Positions 10,926 to 20,023 of a stretch of 64,000 bases of DNA are shown in pieces. The notes under the pieces were generated by a model that did not search any database, was not told the DNA's origin, and saw only the letters and a list, made by a program, of their open reading frames with translations. The position numbers were made by a program, and so were the translations under genes. Source of the stretch: Aminobacter anthyllidis (lineage in GTDB: Bacteria; Pseudomonadota; Alphaproteobacteria; Rhizobiales; Rhizobiaceae); NCBI RefSeq assembly GCF_018555685.1, contig NZ_JAFLWW010000002.1, forward strand, positions 496,001 through 560,000, written 5' to 3'. The number at the start of each line of letters is the position of its first letter. The stretch's first letter is position 1.

Positions 10926-11639
10926 ATGTCGATTTACCGCCCCACCTCGATCGTCGTGCTCACCGGCGCCGGCATCTCGGCCGAATCAGGCGTCGATACC
11001 TTTCGCGACAAGGACGGCATCTGGTCGAAGGTCGACTACCGCGACGTGGCGACGCCAGAAGGCTTCGCCAGTAACCCGGAGCTGGTTCATGAATTCTACA
11101 ACCAGCGCCGGAGCGGACTTGCCGAGGTCGTGCCGAATGCCGCGCATGTGGCACTGGCCAGGCTCGAACGCACCTTCCAAGGCAAGTTCCTGCTCGTCAC
11201 CCAGAATATCGACGACCTGCACGAGCGAGCCGGCTCGCAGCGGCTGATCCACATGCATGGCGAACTGACCAAGGCCCTGTGCGCCCATTGCGGCGCAAGG
11301 CGTCCCTGGCACAGTGCTATGTCGCGGACCTCGCGCTGCCCGTCGTGCCAGGAGATCGGCCAGCTACGGCCTGACGTGGTCTGGTTCGGCGAGATGCCCT
11401 ACCTGATGGAGGAGATCGACGAGGCGCTGGCACATTGCGACCTCTTCGTCTCCATCGGCACCAGCGGCAATGTCTATCCCGCTGCCGGCTTCGTCGAGCA
11501 GGCGCGCCATGCCGGCGCCCGCACGATCGAACTCAATCTGGAACCGTCGGAAGGCTACGATCTCTTCGAGCAGGCCATCCACGGCCGCGCGACAGAAATC
11601 GTTCCCGAGTTCGTCGAGCATCTTCTGGCTGGCCGATAG
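10926..11639 (+). CDS. cobB: Class III sirtuin, NAD-dependent protein deacylase
   Basis: CobB-like enzymes remove acetyl or succinyl groups from lysines using NAD. The 237-residue protein has GAGISAESGVDTFRDKDG, TQNIDDLHERAGS and the catalytic His in HMHGEL. It also has zinc cysteines CAHC and CPSC. The SIGTSGNVYPAAGF segment and C-terminal NLEP are present. Class III enzymes usually carry a YxxR pair for acyl-acid recognition; the FYNQRRSG segment is in the right place. It follows tldD by 23 bases, so co-transcription is likely. Confidence 0.9.
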   Translation: MSIYRPTSIVVLTGAGISAESGVDTFRDKDGIWSKVDYRDVATPEGFASNPELVHEFYNQRRSGLAEVVPNAAHVALARLERTFQGKFLLVTQNIDDLHERAGSQRLIHMHGELTKALCAHCGARRPWHSAMSRTSRCPSCQEIGQLRPDVVWFGEMPYLMEEIDEALAHCDLFVSIGTSGNVYPAAGFVEQARHAGARTIELNLEPSEGYDLFEQAIHGRATEIVPEFVEHLLAGR

Positions 11640-11676
11640 ACGCCTGACTGTCTCGGTCCGCCAGATAGCAGCGCCT

Positions 11677-12918
11677 TCACCGCCGCTTCTTTGGTTTCTC
11701 CAGCAGGGCTACCGCCTCGACATGATGCGACCAGAGAAACTGGTCGATCGGCGTCACGGCCTTCAACGTGTAGCCGCCGTCGATGAGGATGCGCAGGTCA
11801 CGCGCCAGCGTCGCGGGATTGCACGACACGGCCGCAACGTAGGGTACGTCAGAGCGGGCGATCTGCTTGCACTGGTCCTCGGCGCCGGCACGCGGCGGGT
11901 CGAAGGCGATGCCGTCGAAAGCGTTCAGTTCCTTGAAGGTCAGCGGGCGCCGGTCGAGGTCGCGGCGCTCGACGGTGACGCGCTTCAGGCCATTGGCGAA
12001 ACGGAAGCCACGGTCAAGCGCGGCAAGTGCCTGGCCATCGCCCTCCACCGCGTGGACCTCTGAATTGCCAGCCAGCCGCAGCGAGAAGGTACCGCTGCCC
12101 GAATAGAGGTCCGCCACCTTCTTGGCCTTGCGCAGGTGACCGGCAACAAGCGTTGCCATCGCCAGTTCGGCCTCGGCCACGGCCTGGACGAAAGCGCCCG
12201 GCGGTGGCGTCACCGTCGCTGCGCCAAAGGTCAGCATCGGCTTGACCGGTTCGACGATGATCTCGCCGTCGATGGAAAGCCTGGCAATCTTCGACTTGAT
12301 GACGAAATCGGTCGCCGCGCGGCGGATCGCCTCGGTAGGCTTGCCGCAATCGGCGGCGGCGATATCAAAGCCAGACTCGGTCGCCGTGACCAGGAACCTG
12401 AACGGCTTCGAGGTGTTCGCGATGATACCGGCGAGATGCCTCAAGGTGCCGGCCGCCTCGACGATCGATGGCAGCAGCACCGGGCATTCCTCGATGTCGA
12501 CGAGTGTGTGTGAAAACGCCTTGTTGTAACCGAGATGCAGCCCGGTCTCGGTGTTGCGCGCGGTAAAAGCCGCCCGGCGCCGGCTGTGCGGCGGGCAAGC
12601 AATCAGTTCGCCAACCGGGAAATCGATGCCCCTTGCCTTCAGCGCAAGGGCCACCAGCCCGCGCTTCCAGTCGCGATAGGCCAGGTCCTCAAGATGCTGG
12701 ATGGCGCAGCCGCCGCATTCGGTGAAGTGGCGGCAGGTCGGCTCGACACGCTGCGGCGAAGACTCGATCACCGAAATCAGCTGGGCGCGGTCCTTTTCGC
12801 GCGCGGCGGTCACCGTTTCGCCGGGCAGCGCGAACGGAATGAAGATATGCCCGCCATTGGCATCGACGACGCCGTCGCCATGCGCGCCCAGCCGCGCAAT
12901 CTCGAAACGAGTCGTCAT
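11677..12918 (-). CDS. Class I SAM-dependent RNA m5U methyltransferase (RlmD/TrmA family)
   Basis: The enzyme would methylate a uridine in 23S rRNA or tRNA. The 413-residue protein has an N-terminal TRAM-like domain (residues 1-60) and iron-sulfur cysteines in CRHFTECGGCAIQH. It also has the SAM motif DLYSGSGTFSLRLA, FDPPRAGAEDQCKQI and the catalytic Cys in AVSCNPATLARDL. Its ATG overlaps the tlyA stop (ATGA), so the two RNA methyltransferases are co-expressed. The exact target base cannot be told from sequence alone. Confidence 0.9.
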   Translation of the reverse strand: MTTRFEIARLGAHGDGVVDANGGHIFIPFALPGETVTAAREKDRAQLISVIESSPQRVEPTCRHFTECGGCAIQHLEDLAYRDWKRGLVALALKARGIDFPVGELIACPPHSRRRAAFTARNTETGLHLGYNKAFSHTLVDIEECPVLLPSIVEAAGTLRHLAGIIANTSKPFRFLVTATESGFDIAAADCGKPTEAIRRAATDFVIKSKIARLSIDGEIIVEPVKPMLTFGAATVTPPPGAFVQAVAEAELAMATLVAGHLRKAKKVADLYSGSGTFSLRLAGNSEVHAVEGDGQALAALDRGFRFANGLKRVTVERRDLDRRPLTFKELNAFDGIAFDPPRAGAEDQCKQIARSDVPYVAAVSCNPATLARDLRILIDGGYTLKAVTPIDQFLWSHHVEAVALLEKPKKRR

Positions 12919-13781
12919 TGGTCTTTCACTCCACCGAGCAGATATTCTAGGTTGCCGTCGCCGCCTTCGAGCGGCGACGGACAGATGCCGAGCGCGCGCC
13001 AGCCCGGAACGGAGTCGAGCCAAAGGCGCAGTTCTTCAGCCATGCGCGGGCCGTCTTCAGAATTCTTGAGCAGGCCGCCCTTGCCGATCGCCTCGCGGCC
13101 GGCTTCGAACTGCGGCTTGACCAGAAAGACGCCCTTGGTGCCCGGCGCTGCCAGATCGAGTGCATTGGGCAAGGCCAGGCGCAGCGAGATGAAGCTGACA
13201 TCCGAGACCAGGAAATCTGGCGTCCGTCCGCCAAGATCGTCTGATGTCAGGTTGCGGGCGTTGAGCCCTTCCAGGCAAGTCACGCGCGGGTCGGCCCGCA
13301 ACCTGCCGACCAGCTGGCCGTGGCCGACATCGATCGCCACGACATGCGCCGCGCCACGTTCAAGCAGAACCTGCGTGAAGCCGCCAGTCGACGCGCCGAT
13401 GTCGAGCGCGTGGCTGCCAGCAGGATCGAAGCCGAAATGGTCGAGGCCCGCAATCAGCTTGAGGGCTGCGCGCGATACGTAAGCCTGCGCCGGATCGTCG
13501 ACAGCGATCGCGACGCTGGCCGCAACGGTTTGCCCGGGCTTCTTCGCCGGTTGGCCGTCAACGGTCACGGCACCACGCGCCACAGCGTCGCGAGCCCGCG
13601 AGCGGCTGGCAAAGAAACCGCGGCTGACGAGCAATTCGTCGAGCCGCAGGCTGGTCCCAGAGCGCTGCGCGTCCGGTTGGACGCGCAAAGGCGCTCCAGC
13701 TTCTTGAATCTGCGCATCGTGCTTTCCGAAAATCGATTTTGATTTTCGGGCCGATGCGCGGGCTTGCCTTGATATTTCCAT
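12915..13781 (-). CDS. tlyA: TlyA family rRNA (cytidine-2'-O)-methyltransferase
   Basis: TlyA methylates cytidines in 16S and 23S rRNA. An S4 RNA-binding domain begins at LRLDELLVSRGFFASRSRA, and an FtsJ-like domain has ALDIGASTGGFTQVLLERGA, SDVSFISLRLAL and LVKPQFEAG. The true start is unclear: the codons just before the S4 domain lie inside an intergenic repeat element (13660-13757). I list the upstream ATG at 13781, which gives 288 residues. A TTG near 13691 inside the repeat is an alternative. dxs lies 50 bases upstream on the same strand, and the RNA methyltransferase gene follows with an ATGA overlap. Confidence 0.88.
   Translation of the reverse strand: MEISRQARASARKSKSIFGKHDAQIQEAGAPLRVQPDAQRSGTSLRLDELLVSRGFFASRSRARDAVARGAVTVDGQPAKKPGQTVAASVAIAVDDPAQAYVSRAALKLIAGLDHFGFDPAGSHALDIGASTGGFTQVLLERGAAHVVAIDVGHGQLVGRLRADPRVTCLEGLNARNLTSDDLGGRTPDFLVSDVSFISLRLALPNALDLAAPGTKGVFLVKPQFEAGREAIGKGGLLKNSEDGPRMAEELRLWLDSVPGWRALGICPSPLEGGDGNLEYLLGGVKDQ
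13660..13757. repeat. Two-stem repeat element overlapping the 5' end of tlyA
   Basis: This is a second copy of the element at 1443-1540. The first stem pairs AGCGC-GCGCGTCC with GGACGCGC-GCGCT (13661-13695), a linker contains TTCTTGAATCTGC, and the second stem at 13714-13757 pairs GCATCG-CCGAAAATC with GATTTTCGG-CGATGC. In the tlyA frame it encodes SARKSKSIF to QRSGTS, directly before the S4 domain. Confidence 0.75.
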
Positions 13782-13831
13782 GGCTTTCAATGGCGAATGC
13801 GCGCCTGCAAGGCAAGCGCTCACTCAAAGGC

Positions 13832-15745
13832 TCAGGCGCGGGCGGCTTGGGCCGGCTTGCCGAGCGCTGCGAAGACGGTGCGCACGATGCCGCTCGAATC
13901 GAGGCCGGCGTCGATGTACATCTTGTCGGGATTGGCATGGTCGACGAAGCTGTCGGGCAACGTCAGCGGGCGCACCTTGAGGCCGTTGTCGAGCAGGCCG
14001 TTGCGGGCGAGGAAGTCGAGCACCTGGCTGGAGAAGCCACCGACCGAACCTTCCTCGACCATGACCAGCACCTCGTGCGAGCGGGCCAGGCGGCGGATCA
14101 GGTCCGCGTCGAGCGGCTTGGCGAAGCGCGCGTCGGCGACAGTGGTCGACAGGCCCGCAGCACCGAGTTCCTCGGCGGCGAGCAGGCAATCCTTGAGGCG
14201 GGTGCCGAACGACAACAGCGCCACCTTGGTGCCTTCCTTGACGATCCGGCCCTTGCCGATCTCCAGCACCTGCCCGCGCTCGGGCATGTCGACACCAACG
14301 CCATTGCCCCGGGGATAGCGGAAGGAGATCGGGCCCTCGTCGAACTCGGCGGCCGTACGCACCATGTGGCGCAATTCGGCCTCGTCGGCGGCGGCCATGA
14401 CGACGAAGTCCGGCAGCGAGGCGAGATAGGCGGTGTCGAAGGCGCCGCAATGGGTCGGCCCGTCGGCGCCGACGAAGCCGGCGCGGTCGATGGGGAAGCG
14501 CACTGGCAGCTTCTGGATCGCCACGTCGTGCACGACCTGGTCGTAGGCGCGCTGCAGAAAGGTCGAGTAGATCGCCACGAACGGCTTGAAGCCCTCGGTC
14601 GCGAGGCCCGCCGCGAAAGTCACAGCATGCTGCTCGGCAATCGCCACATCGAAGGTTCGCGACGGAAATGCCTGGCCGAACAGGTCGAGGCCGGTGCCCG
14701 AAGGCATCGCGGCGGTAACGGCGATGATCCTGTCGTCCTCGCGCGCTTCCTGGATCAGGCTCTCGGCGAAGACCCTGGTGTAGGCCGGCGCATTGGCCGG
14801 AGCCTTGGCCTGCGCGCCGGTGATAACGTCGAACTTGTTGACGCCGTGATACTTGTCGGCGGCGGCTTCGGCGGGCGCGTAACCCTTGCCCTTCTGGGTG
14901 ACCACATGGATCAGCACCGGCCCGGTGCCGTTATCGCGGACATTCTTCAGCACCGGAATCAAATGCTCGAGATTGTGTCCGTCGATTGGGCCGATGTGGA
15001 AGAAGCCCATCTCCTCGAACAGCGTGCCACCTGTCACAAAGCCGCGCGCATGCTCGACGGCGCGGGTGATCGCCCGGTCGACGCGGCGGCCGAGATAGGA
15101 GGTCAGCTTCTTGCCGAGTTCGCGCACGCCGGCATAGGTGCGGCCCGAGGCGAGGCGCGCCAGATAGGCGCTCATCGCGCCCGCCGGCGGGGCGATCGAC
15201 ATGTCGTTGTCGTTGAGGATGACGATCAGCCGCGCATCGAGAGCGCCGGCATTGTTCATCGCCTCGTAGGCCATGCCGGCCGACATCGCGCCGTCACCGA
15301 TGACCGAGATGACATGGTTCTTGCCGCCCTGGAGATCGCGTGCAACCGCCATGCCGAGACCGGCGGAGATCGACGTCGACGAATGCGCGGTGCCGAACGG
15401 GTCGTATTCGCTCTCGCCGCGCTTGGTGAAGCCCGAGAGACCACCCTCCTGGCGCAGCGTGCGCATGCGGTCGCGGCGGCCGGTCAGGATCTTGTGCGGG
15501 TAGGCCTGGTGGCCGACATCCCAGATAATGCGGTCGTCTGGCGTGTCGAAGACGTAATGCAACGCCACCGTCAGCTCGACGACGCCGAGGCCCGCGCCAA
15601 GATGGCCGCCGGTCTGCGACACCACGTCGATCAGTTCGGCGCGCAATTCGCTGGCGAGCTGCGGCAGCTGGGCTTCGTCCAGCGCGCGGAGGTCGGCCGG
15701 CAGGCTGACCTTGTCGAGCAATGGCGTTTGGGGTTTCGCGTTCAT
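13832..15745 (-). CDS. dxs: 1-deoxy-D-xylulose-5-phosphate synthase
   Basis: Dxs condenses pyruvate with glyceraldehyde-3-phosphate, using thiamine diphosphate, and controls flux into the MEP pathway. The 637-residue protein has [33 protein letters not shown], the ThDP motif [18 protein letters not shown] and the transketolase-type [18 protein letters not shown]. The ATG at 15745 is preferred; one in-frame TTG lies directly upstream. tlyA follows on the same strand. The plus strand opposite this gene is also open over a long distance, but that is a GC-driven shadow. Confidence 0.97.
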   Translation of the reverse strand: MNAKPQTPLLDKVSLPADLRALDEAQLPQLASELRAELIDVVSQTGGHLGAGLGVVELTVALHYVFDTPDDRIIWDVGHQAYPHKILTGRRDRMRTLRQEGGLSGFTKRGESEYDPFGTAHSSTSISAGLGMAVARDLQGGKNHVISVIGDGAMSAGMAYEAMNNAGALDARLIVILNDNDMSIAPPAGAMSAYLARLASGRTYAGVRELGKKLTSYLGRRVDRAITRAVEHARGFVTGGTLFEEMGFFHIGPIDGHNLEHLIPVLKNVRDNGTGPVLIHVVTQKGKGYAPAEAAADKYHGVNKFDVITGAQAKAPANAPAYTRVFAESLIQEAREDDRIIAVTAAMPSGTGLDLFGQAFPSRTFDVAIAEQHAVTFAAGLATEGFKPFVAIYSTFLQRAYDQVVHDVAIQKLPVRFPIDRAGFVGADGPTHCGAFDTAYLASLPDFVVMAAADEAELRHMVRTAAEFDEGPISFRYPRGNGVGVDMPERGQVLEIGKGRIVKEGTKVALLSFGTRLKDCLLAAEELGAAGLSTTVADARFAKPLDADLIRRLARSHEVLVMVEEGSVGGFSSQVLDFLARNGLLDNGLKVRPLTLPDSFVDHANPDKMYIDAGLDSSGIVRTVFAALGKPAQAARA

Positions 15746-15817
15746 CAATCCGCACCAGTTGAACTTCGGCAGATACGGCCACGGGCTTTGAAAGTAAATG
15801 CGTGGAGGTGCCGCGCC

Positions 15818-16738
15818 TCAGCCCTCGGGCAGCGGGATGAACTCCTCCTCGTCGCCAGGAACGATCTCGAAGCGGCCGGTCTTCCATTCGTTTTTGGCCT
15901 GCTCGATGCGCTCCTTGGAAGACGAAACGAAGTTCCACCAGATGTAGCGCTTCGATCCAAGCGAGGCGCCACCAAACAGCATGAAATGCGCGCCGGCTTC
16001 AGACGACACGACGATCTCGTCGCCGGGCTTGAACACCAGAAGCCGCTCTATCGGGAAGCGATCGCCAAGGATGTCGATTTCGCCGCCAAGCGTGTAGATG
16101 GCGCGCTCTTCGGCATCGGCCGGAATCTTGATCCTGGCGCCGGGCGCGAGCGAAATGTCGGCGTAGAGCGTATCCGAAGCCGCTCGCACCGGCGAACGCA
16201 AGCCCTTGAAATCGCCGATGATGAGGCGACCGCTGACACCGTCGGCGGCAAATTCGGGCAGATCGGCGCTGGCCGTATTCTCAAACAGCGGCGCCACCTC
16301 TTCCTTGCCATCGGGCAGCGCCAGCCAGGTCTGCAGCCCGGACACCGACATCGGCGCGCCGCGCAGCTCTTCAGGCGTGCGCTCGGAATGCACGATGCCC
16401 CGGCCCGCCGTCATCAGGTTCACGTCGCCGGGCGCGATGACCATCTCGGTGCCGAGCGAATCCCGGTGTCGTATCTTGCCGTCGAACAGGTAGGTGACCG
16501 TCGCAAGGCCTATATGCGGGTGCGGACGCACGTCGAGCGCATGGCCGGCACGCAGGATCGCCGGGCCCATCCGGTCGAAGAAGATGAACGGCCCGACAAG
16601 CCGGCGTTTCGCCGTCGGCAATGCCCGGCGCACCTGGAAGCCGTCGATGTCCTTGGCGTTGGGGATGACCATCAACTCCAGCTGGTCGCAGGAAAAGGCA
16701 TCGCCTGGCGTCGGATCTTCGGCTGGAAAGAAGCTCAT
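15818..16738 (-). CDS. Pirin family protein
   Basis: Pirins are bicupin metal-binding proteins; some have quercetinase activity and others act in transcription or metabolism. The 306-residue product has the N-terminal cupin metal site residues in RPHPHIGLATVTYLFDG and GRGIVHSER, giving His, His, His and Glu. The RIFPIERLLVF-type C-terminal cupin and the late WWNFVSSSKERIEQAK segment match the family. The ATG at 16738 is clear. It lies 72 bases upstream of dxs on the same strand. Confidence 0.9.
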   Translation of the reverse strand: MSFFPAEDPTPGDAFSCDQLELMVIPNAKDIDGFQVRRALPTAKRRLVGPFIFFDRMGPAILRAGHALDVRPHPHIGLATVTYLFDGKIRHRDSLGTEMVIAPGDVNLMTAGRGIVHSERTPEELRGAPMSVSGLQTWLALPDGKEEVAPLFENTASADLPEFAADGVSGRLIIGDFKGLRSPVRAASDTLYADISLAPGARIKIPADAEERAIYTLGGEIDILGDRFPIERLLVFKPGDEIVVSSEAGAHFMLFGGASLGSKRYIWWNFVSSSKERIEQAKNEWKTGRFEIVPGDEEEFIPLPEG

Positions 16739-16777
16739 GGTTGCATCCTGGAGTGATTGGAACGCAGTCGTCCGCGC

Positions 16778-17044
16778 TCAGGCAAATCTCAGCGCCGAGC
16801 GTGCCTTCGCCTTGACGGCCTCTTCCTCGCGGTTGCGCGGGTGCTGGTGCGTTTCCATCGAATGCAGCAATTCGTGCGCCGCTTCGGCGATACTGTCCAC
16901 CGCGCGGTTGAACGCTTCTTCGTTTTTCTTGGAGGGTTTTGTCGATCCGCTCAGCTTGCGGACGAACTGAAGTGCTGCGTCGCGGATCTCGTCATGCGTC
17001 GCCGGCGGATCGAAGTTGAACAATGTCTTGATGTTGCGGCACAT
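16778..17044 (-). CDS. DUF2277 domain protein
   Basis: The 88-residue protein begins MCRNIKTLFNFDPPATHDEI, the hallmark of the DUF2277 family, and continues with ALQFVRKLSGSTKPSKKNEE. This family is of unknown function and is sometimes annotated near 5-formyltetrahydrofolate or nucleotide genes. The start at 17044 matches the conserved N-terminus; an upstream in-frame non-ATG start adds four residues. It stands 39 bases before pirin on the same strand. Confidence 0.85.
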   Translation of the reverse strand: MCRNIKTLFNFDPPATHDEIRDAALQFVRKLSGSTKPSKKNEEAFNRAVDSIAEAAHELLHSMETHQHPRNREEEAVKAKARSALRFA

Positions 17045-17130
17045 CGCCTGCTCCACGGGTTTTCACCATCCCATAACTGGGCGCAACGTGCGGCGAGGTC
17101 AAGCCGTTCGGCCGCCAGGATGCCTGGGCA

Positions 17131-17502
17131 TCATCCAAAGACCAAGGTGCCGGCGCCGACGAGCAAGGCGCCGTAGGTGCCGACCATGCCAGGGGCGCTC
17201 AACGGCGTCCTGCCCGTCATGATCCCGGCGAAATGAAGGCTCCGACCGGCAATGAGCAGACCGGCGATTGTCCACAGCATCGCCACCGGTGCCTGGCGGT
17301 ATTCCGCCAGTCCGAGAAGAATGAGGACGAGCGGCACATATTCGATGAAGTTGCCCTGGGCGCGTATCCGCCGCATCAGGACGACATCCTCGCTGTAACC
17401 CATCTTAACCCCGACCTTCTTGCGTCGCAGGCTCACAGCAATACTCAAGGCGACCAGGGCCACAGCCGCGAGCGCGGCAATCGTCGATGTGATCGGCAGC
17501 AT
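17131..17502 (-). CDS. MAPEG family membrane protein
   Basis: The 123-residue protein has four predicted membrane helices and the MAPEG signature RIRAQGNFIEYVPLVLILLGLAEY in the middle, followed by GRSLHFAGI. Members include microsomal glutathione S-transferase-like enzymes; bacterial ones mostly lack a defined substrate. It is divergently transcribed from an HxlR regulator, with a palindrome between them, so it is a likely regulatory target. Confidence 0.88.
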   Translation of the reverse strand: MLPITSTIAALAAVALVALSIAVSLRRKKVGVKMGYSEDVVLMRRIRAQGNFIEYVPLVLILLGLAEYRQAPVAMLWTIAGLLIAGRSLHFAGIMTGRTPLSAPGMVGTYGALLVGAGTLVFG

Positions 17503-17550
17503 GGCTTTGTTCTCCCAACTGAACCTTGCCCAGTCAGCTAATCATTTCTT

Positions 17551-17567
17551 ACTTGCATTTTGCAAGT
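17551..17567. promoter_or_regulatory. Perfect palindrome, candidate HxlR operator
   Basis: ACTTGCATTTTGCAAGT is a perfect inverted repeat with 7-base arms and a 3-base centre. It lies 20 bases before the HxlR-family ATG (17588) and about 50 bases before the MAPEG ATG (17502), the usual place for an autoregulatory divergent operator. Binding is inferred. Confidence 0.7.
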
Positions 17568-17587
17568 TAAAAATCCACATTGCCGCC

Positions 17588-17980
17588 ATGACCCAGTTCC
17601 GCTCCGGCTGCCCCATCGCCTCGGCACTCGACATCATCGGCGACAAGTGGTCGCTCGTCATCATTCGTTCGATGGTGGTGGGGGCGACGAGCTATTCGGA
17701 TTTGCTGTCGACGCCGGAGAAAATCTCGACCAACATTTTGGCCGAAAGGCTGCGCCGGCTTGAGGATGCCGGCCTCATCCGGCAGTCCCAGCCACGCCAG
17801 GGCTCGATCCGTGGCGCCTACGCGCTGACCACCAAGGGTGCAGCGCTCATCCCTGTCGTGCAGGAACTCGCCCGCTGGGGCGAAACCCAGATACCGGATC
17901 GCTGGACGCCGCCGGAACGTTTCTACGCGGCGCGGCCCAGCGATTTTGCAGCCCGCGACAGCTATCCCGCCGCGGACTGA
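17588..17980 (+). CDS. HxlR family transcriptional regulator
   Basis: The 130-residue winged-helix protein has the family core: CPIASALDIIGDKWSLVIIR, FSDLL-like SYSDLLSTPEKISTNILAERL and LRRLEDAGLI. Residue Cys7 (RSGCPI) is at the place where redox-sensing members such as YodB and HypR have a reactive cysteine. The ATG at 17588 fits the family N-terminus. It is divergent from MAPEG, with a perfect palindrome in its leader, so it probably controls both genes and itself. Confidence 0.9.
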   Translation: MTQFRSGCPIASALDIIGDKWSLVIIRSMVVGATSYSDLLSTPEKISTNILAERLRRLEDAGLIRQSQPRQGSIRGAYALTTKGAALIPVVQELARWGETQIPDRWTPPERFYAARPSDFAARDSYPAAD

Positions 17981-17992
17981 CTCCCACATCGA

Positions 17993-18244
17993 TCACTCGC
18001 CGTCGAGCGGTTCCGTACCCATCGGCTTGCCGTCACGCGACAGCCGGATCTTTTCGACCTTGTCTTCGGCCGCCTTCAACAGGCGGTCGCAATGCGCCTT
18101 CAGCGCCTCGCCACGCTCATAGATCTTGATCGACTGGTCGAGCGGCACGTCGCCGCGTTCGAGATCGTCGACGATCTTCTCCAGTGCGGCCAGCGCCTGC
18201 TCGAAGCTCATCGCCTTGATTTCGTCATTGGGCTCAGCGGCCAT
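17993..18244 (-). CDS. xseB: Exodeoxyribonuclease VII small subunit
   Basis: XseB binds XseA to form the single-strand exonuclease VII. The 83-residue sequence has the family core [20 protein letters not shown] followed by [19 protein letters not shown], a long helical hairpin. Length is normal. It starts three bases after the stop of the deacetylase gene upstream, so the two are probably one transcript. xseA is not in this window. Confidence 0.93.
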   Translation of the reverse strand: MAAEPNDEIKAMSFEQALAALEKIVDDLERGDVPLDQSIKIYERGEALKAHCDRLLKAAEDKVEKIRLSRDGKPMGTEPLDGE

Positions 18245-18247
18245 GGT

Positions 18248-19174
18248 TCATCCTTTCATCAGGCGAGAAACGTGGGCGGCCACGGAAAAGGCCAGCCCGT
18301 GGAGGTCATAGCCGCCTTCGAGCAGGCTGACGAGGCGGTTTGACGAATGCCGCGCGGCACTGTCCATCAATTGCCCGGTCGCCCAGTCGAAATCGGCTTC
18401 GGTCAGGTTGATCTCGGCCAACGGGTCGCGGTGATGCGCGTCGAAGCCGGCCGAAATGATGATCAGGTCAGGAGCGAAGCTGTCGAGCGCCGGCAGCACG
18501 CGCGAGCGGAACGCCTCGCGGAAATGGTCGCTGCCGGTATCCGGCGCAAGCGGCGCGTTGACGATGTTGCCGACACCCGTTTCGCTTTTCGCACCCGTGC
18601 CGGGAAACAGCGGCATCTGGTGCGTCGAGCAGTAGAGCACCGACGGGTCGTCCCAGAAGATGTCCTGGGTGCCATTGCCGTGGTGGACGTCCCAGTCGAC
18701 GATCGCCACCCGCTCGGCGCCGTGCGTTCGCTGGGCGTGACGTGCTGCGATCGCCGCATTGTTGAACAGGCAAAAGCCCATCGCCGTCGTCTTTTCGGCA
18801 TGATGCCCGGGCGGGCGCGAGGCGACGAAGACATTATCGGCCTTGCCGGCGAAGACATCGTCGACGGCGGCATTGGCGGCACCGATGGCAGTGAGTGCCG
18901 CCTGCCAGCTTTTCGGGCTCAGCGTGGTGTCGCCATCAATCCTGGCCAGCCCTGCCTCTGGCACCTGCCGGCGAACGCTTTCAACAAAACTCTCGGGGTG
19001 CGCATAGAGAATCGTGCGCTCGTCACCCATCGGCGCTTCGGCGCGATCGAGCATTTCGAAGGCCTCGTCGTCGAGCGCGCGTTCGATGGCGCGCAGCCTG
19101 TCGGGCCGCTCTGGATGCCCAGGCGTCGTCAGGTGTTCGAGGTAGATCGGATGCGTGTAGAGCCGCGTGGTCAT
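18248..19174 (-). CDS. Histone deacetylase family protein (acetylpolyamine amidohydrolase-like)
   Basis: The 308-residue zinc hydrolase has the catalytic His pair in SRPPGHHAEKTTAMGFC, zinc ligands in IVDWDVHHGNGTQDIF and the later SAGFDAHHRDPLA, and the LEGGYDLHGLA active-site Tyr. Bacterial members deacetylate acetylpolyamines or small acetylated metabolites; the substrate here is unknown. It sits directly upstream of xseB. Confidence 0.92.
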   Translation of the reverse strand: MTTRLYTHPIYLEHLTTPGHPERPDRLRAIERALDDEAFEMLDRAEAPMGDERTILYAHPESFVESVRRQVPEAGLARIDGDTTLSPKSWQAALTAIGAANAAVDDVFAGKADNVFVASRPPGHHAEKTTAMGFCLFNNAAIAARHAQRTHGAERVAIVDWDVHHGNGTQDIFWDDPSVLYCSTHQMPLFPGTGAKSETGVGNIVNAPLAPDTGSDHFREAFRSRVLPALDSFAPDLIIISAGFDAHHRDPLAEINLTEADFDWATGQLMDSAARHSSNRLVSLLEGGYDLHGLAFSVAAHVSRLMKG

Positions 19175-19308
19175 CGCCGCACCTTATCAGCAATGGCCGG
19201 CCAGACCACGCATAGCTGTCAAAGCCCTGGGGAAAACGGCAGCCTGGTCATGAACGAAGCCAATGACTGGTTCGGCATAGAGCCGAGGACCGCAGCACCC
19301 GGTAAAGG

Positions 19309-19920
19309 TCAGCTGGCGGGCTTGCGTGCCACAAGCAGGCCTTCCATCAGCGCGCGAAACGCCTTCACCGCCTTTATAGACGTTGCGCCGGGGTCGTCGG
19401 AATTGGCGATCCATTGGGCAGCATAGAGCGAGGCGCCGCTGATCAGCCGCGCCATGGCTTCCGGATCGATGTCGCGGACAACGCCCTCGACCTTCAACGC
19501 GACGAGGTTCGCGGTGATGGCTGAAATACAGGCGTTGGCGTTGGGCCATTGCGCCGGATCGCCGAGCACCGCCGGACCATCGCGCAGGACGATGCGCTGG
19601 ATTTCCGACTCGAGCGCCATTTCAATGTAAGCGATGTTCTCGTCGAGAAAGCCTTGCCAACGCGTCTCTGCCTTGGCCGAGATCTCATTGAGGCGCGCCA
19701 ACATCTCCTGGTCGATCTGGGCGAGCACAGCCTCGAACAGCCCCTTCTTGTCGCCAAAATGGTGATACAGCGCGCCGCGCGTCAACCCGGCCTCGGCGGT
19801 GAAATCGTCCATCGACGCGTTCGCGTACCCCGTCGTCGCAAATGCCCGGCGCGCGGCCGCGATGAGCTTGGCGCGCGTTTCGGCAATCATCTCACTCCGG
19901 GGTTTGTGTGCCGGCTTCAT
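19309..19920 (-). CDS. TetR family transcriptional repressor
   Basis: The 203-residue protein has a TetR N-terminal domain: AAARRAFATTGYANASMDDFTAEAGLTRGALYHHFGDKKGLFEAV (helix-turn-helix at about residues 36-55). Its C-terminal half resembles the TetR_C domains of efflux regulators. It is divergent from two MFS transporters, and three 15-bp palindromes fill the space between them. The simplest model is a ligand-released repressor of the exporters that also represses itself. Confidence 0.92.
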   Translation of the reverse strand: MKPAHKPRSEMIAETRAKLIAAARRAFATTGYANASMDDFTAEAGLTRGALYHHFGDKKGLFEAVLAQIDQEMLARLNEISAKAETRWQGFLDENIAYIEMALESEIQRIVLRDGPAVLGDPAQWPNANACISAITANLVALKVEGVVRDIDPEAMARLISGASLYAAQWIANSDDPGATSIKAVKAFRALMEGLLVARKPAS

Positions 19921-19947
19921 CGCTTTTCCTTGCCACACCGCAACTCA

Positions 19948-19962
19948 CATACGGCGCGTATA
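19948..19962. promoter_or_regulatory. TetR operator copy 1
   Basis: CATACGGCGCGTATA has 6-base arms around a 3-base centre with one mismatch at the right end. It lies about 28 bases before the tetR ATG, so it is well placed for autorepression. It matches the two sites to its right. Confidence 0.75.
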
Positions 19963-19993
19963 TTTTTCTCACCATGGCGTCCATGGTAATTGA

Positions 19994-20008
19994 CATACGC
20001 CTCGTATG
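19994..20008. promoter_or_regulatory. TetR operator copy 2
   Basis: CATACGCCTCGTATG is a perfect palindrome (6-3-6). It overlaps a TTGACA (19990-19995) that could be the -35 box of the rightward MFS promoter, so repressor binding would block polymerase. Confidence 0.8.
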
Positions 20009-20023
20009 CAATTACCTCAATGA

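Noticed and set aside
13739-16756. A 1,005-codon open frame on the plus strand opposite dxs and pirin
   Set aside because: It runs antisense to clear genes on the minus strand, shows no domain, and reflects codon bias. I judge it to be a shadow.
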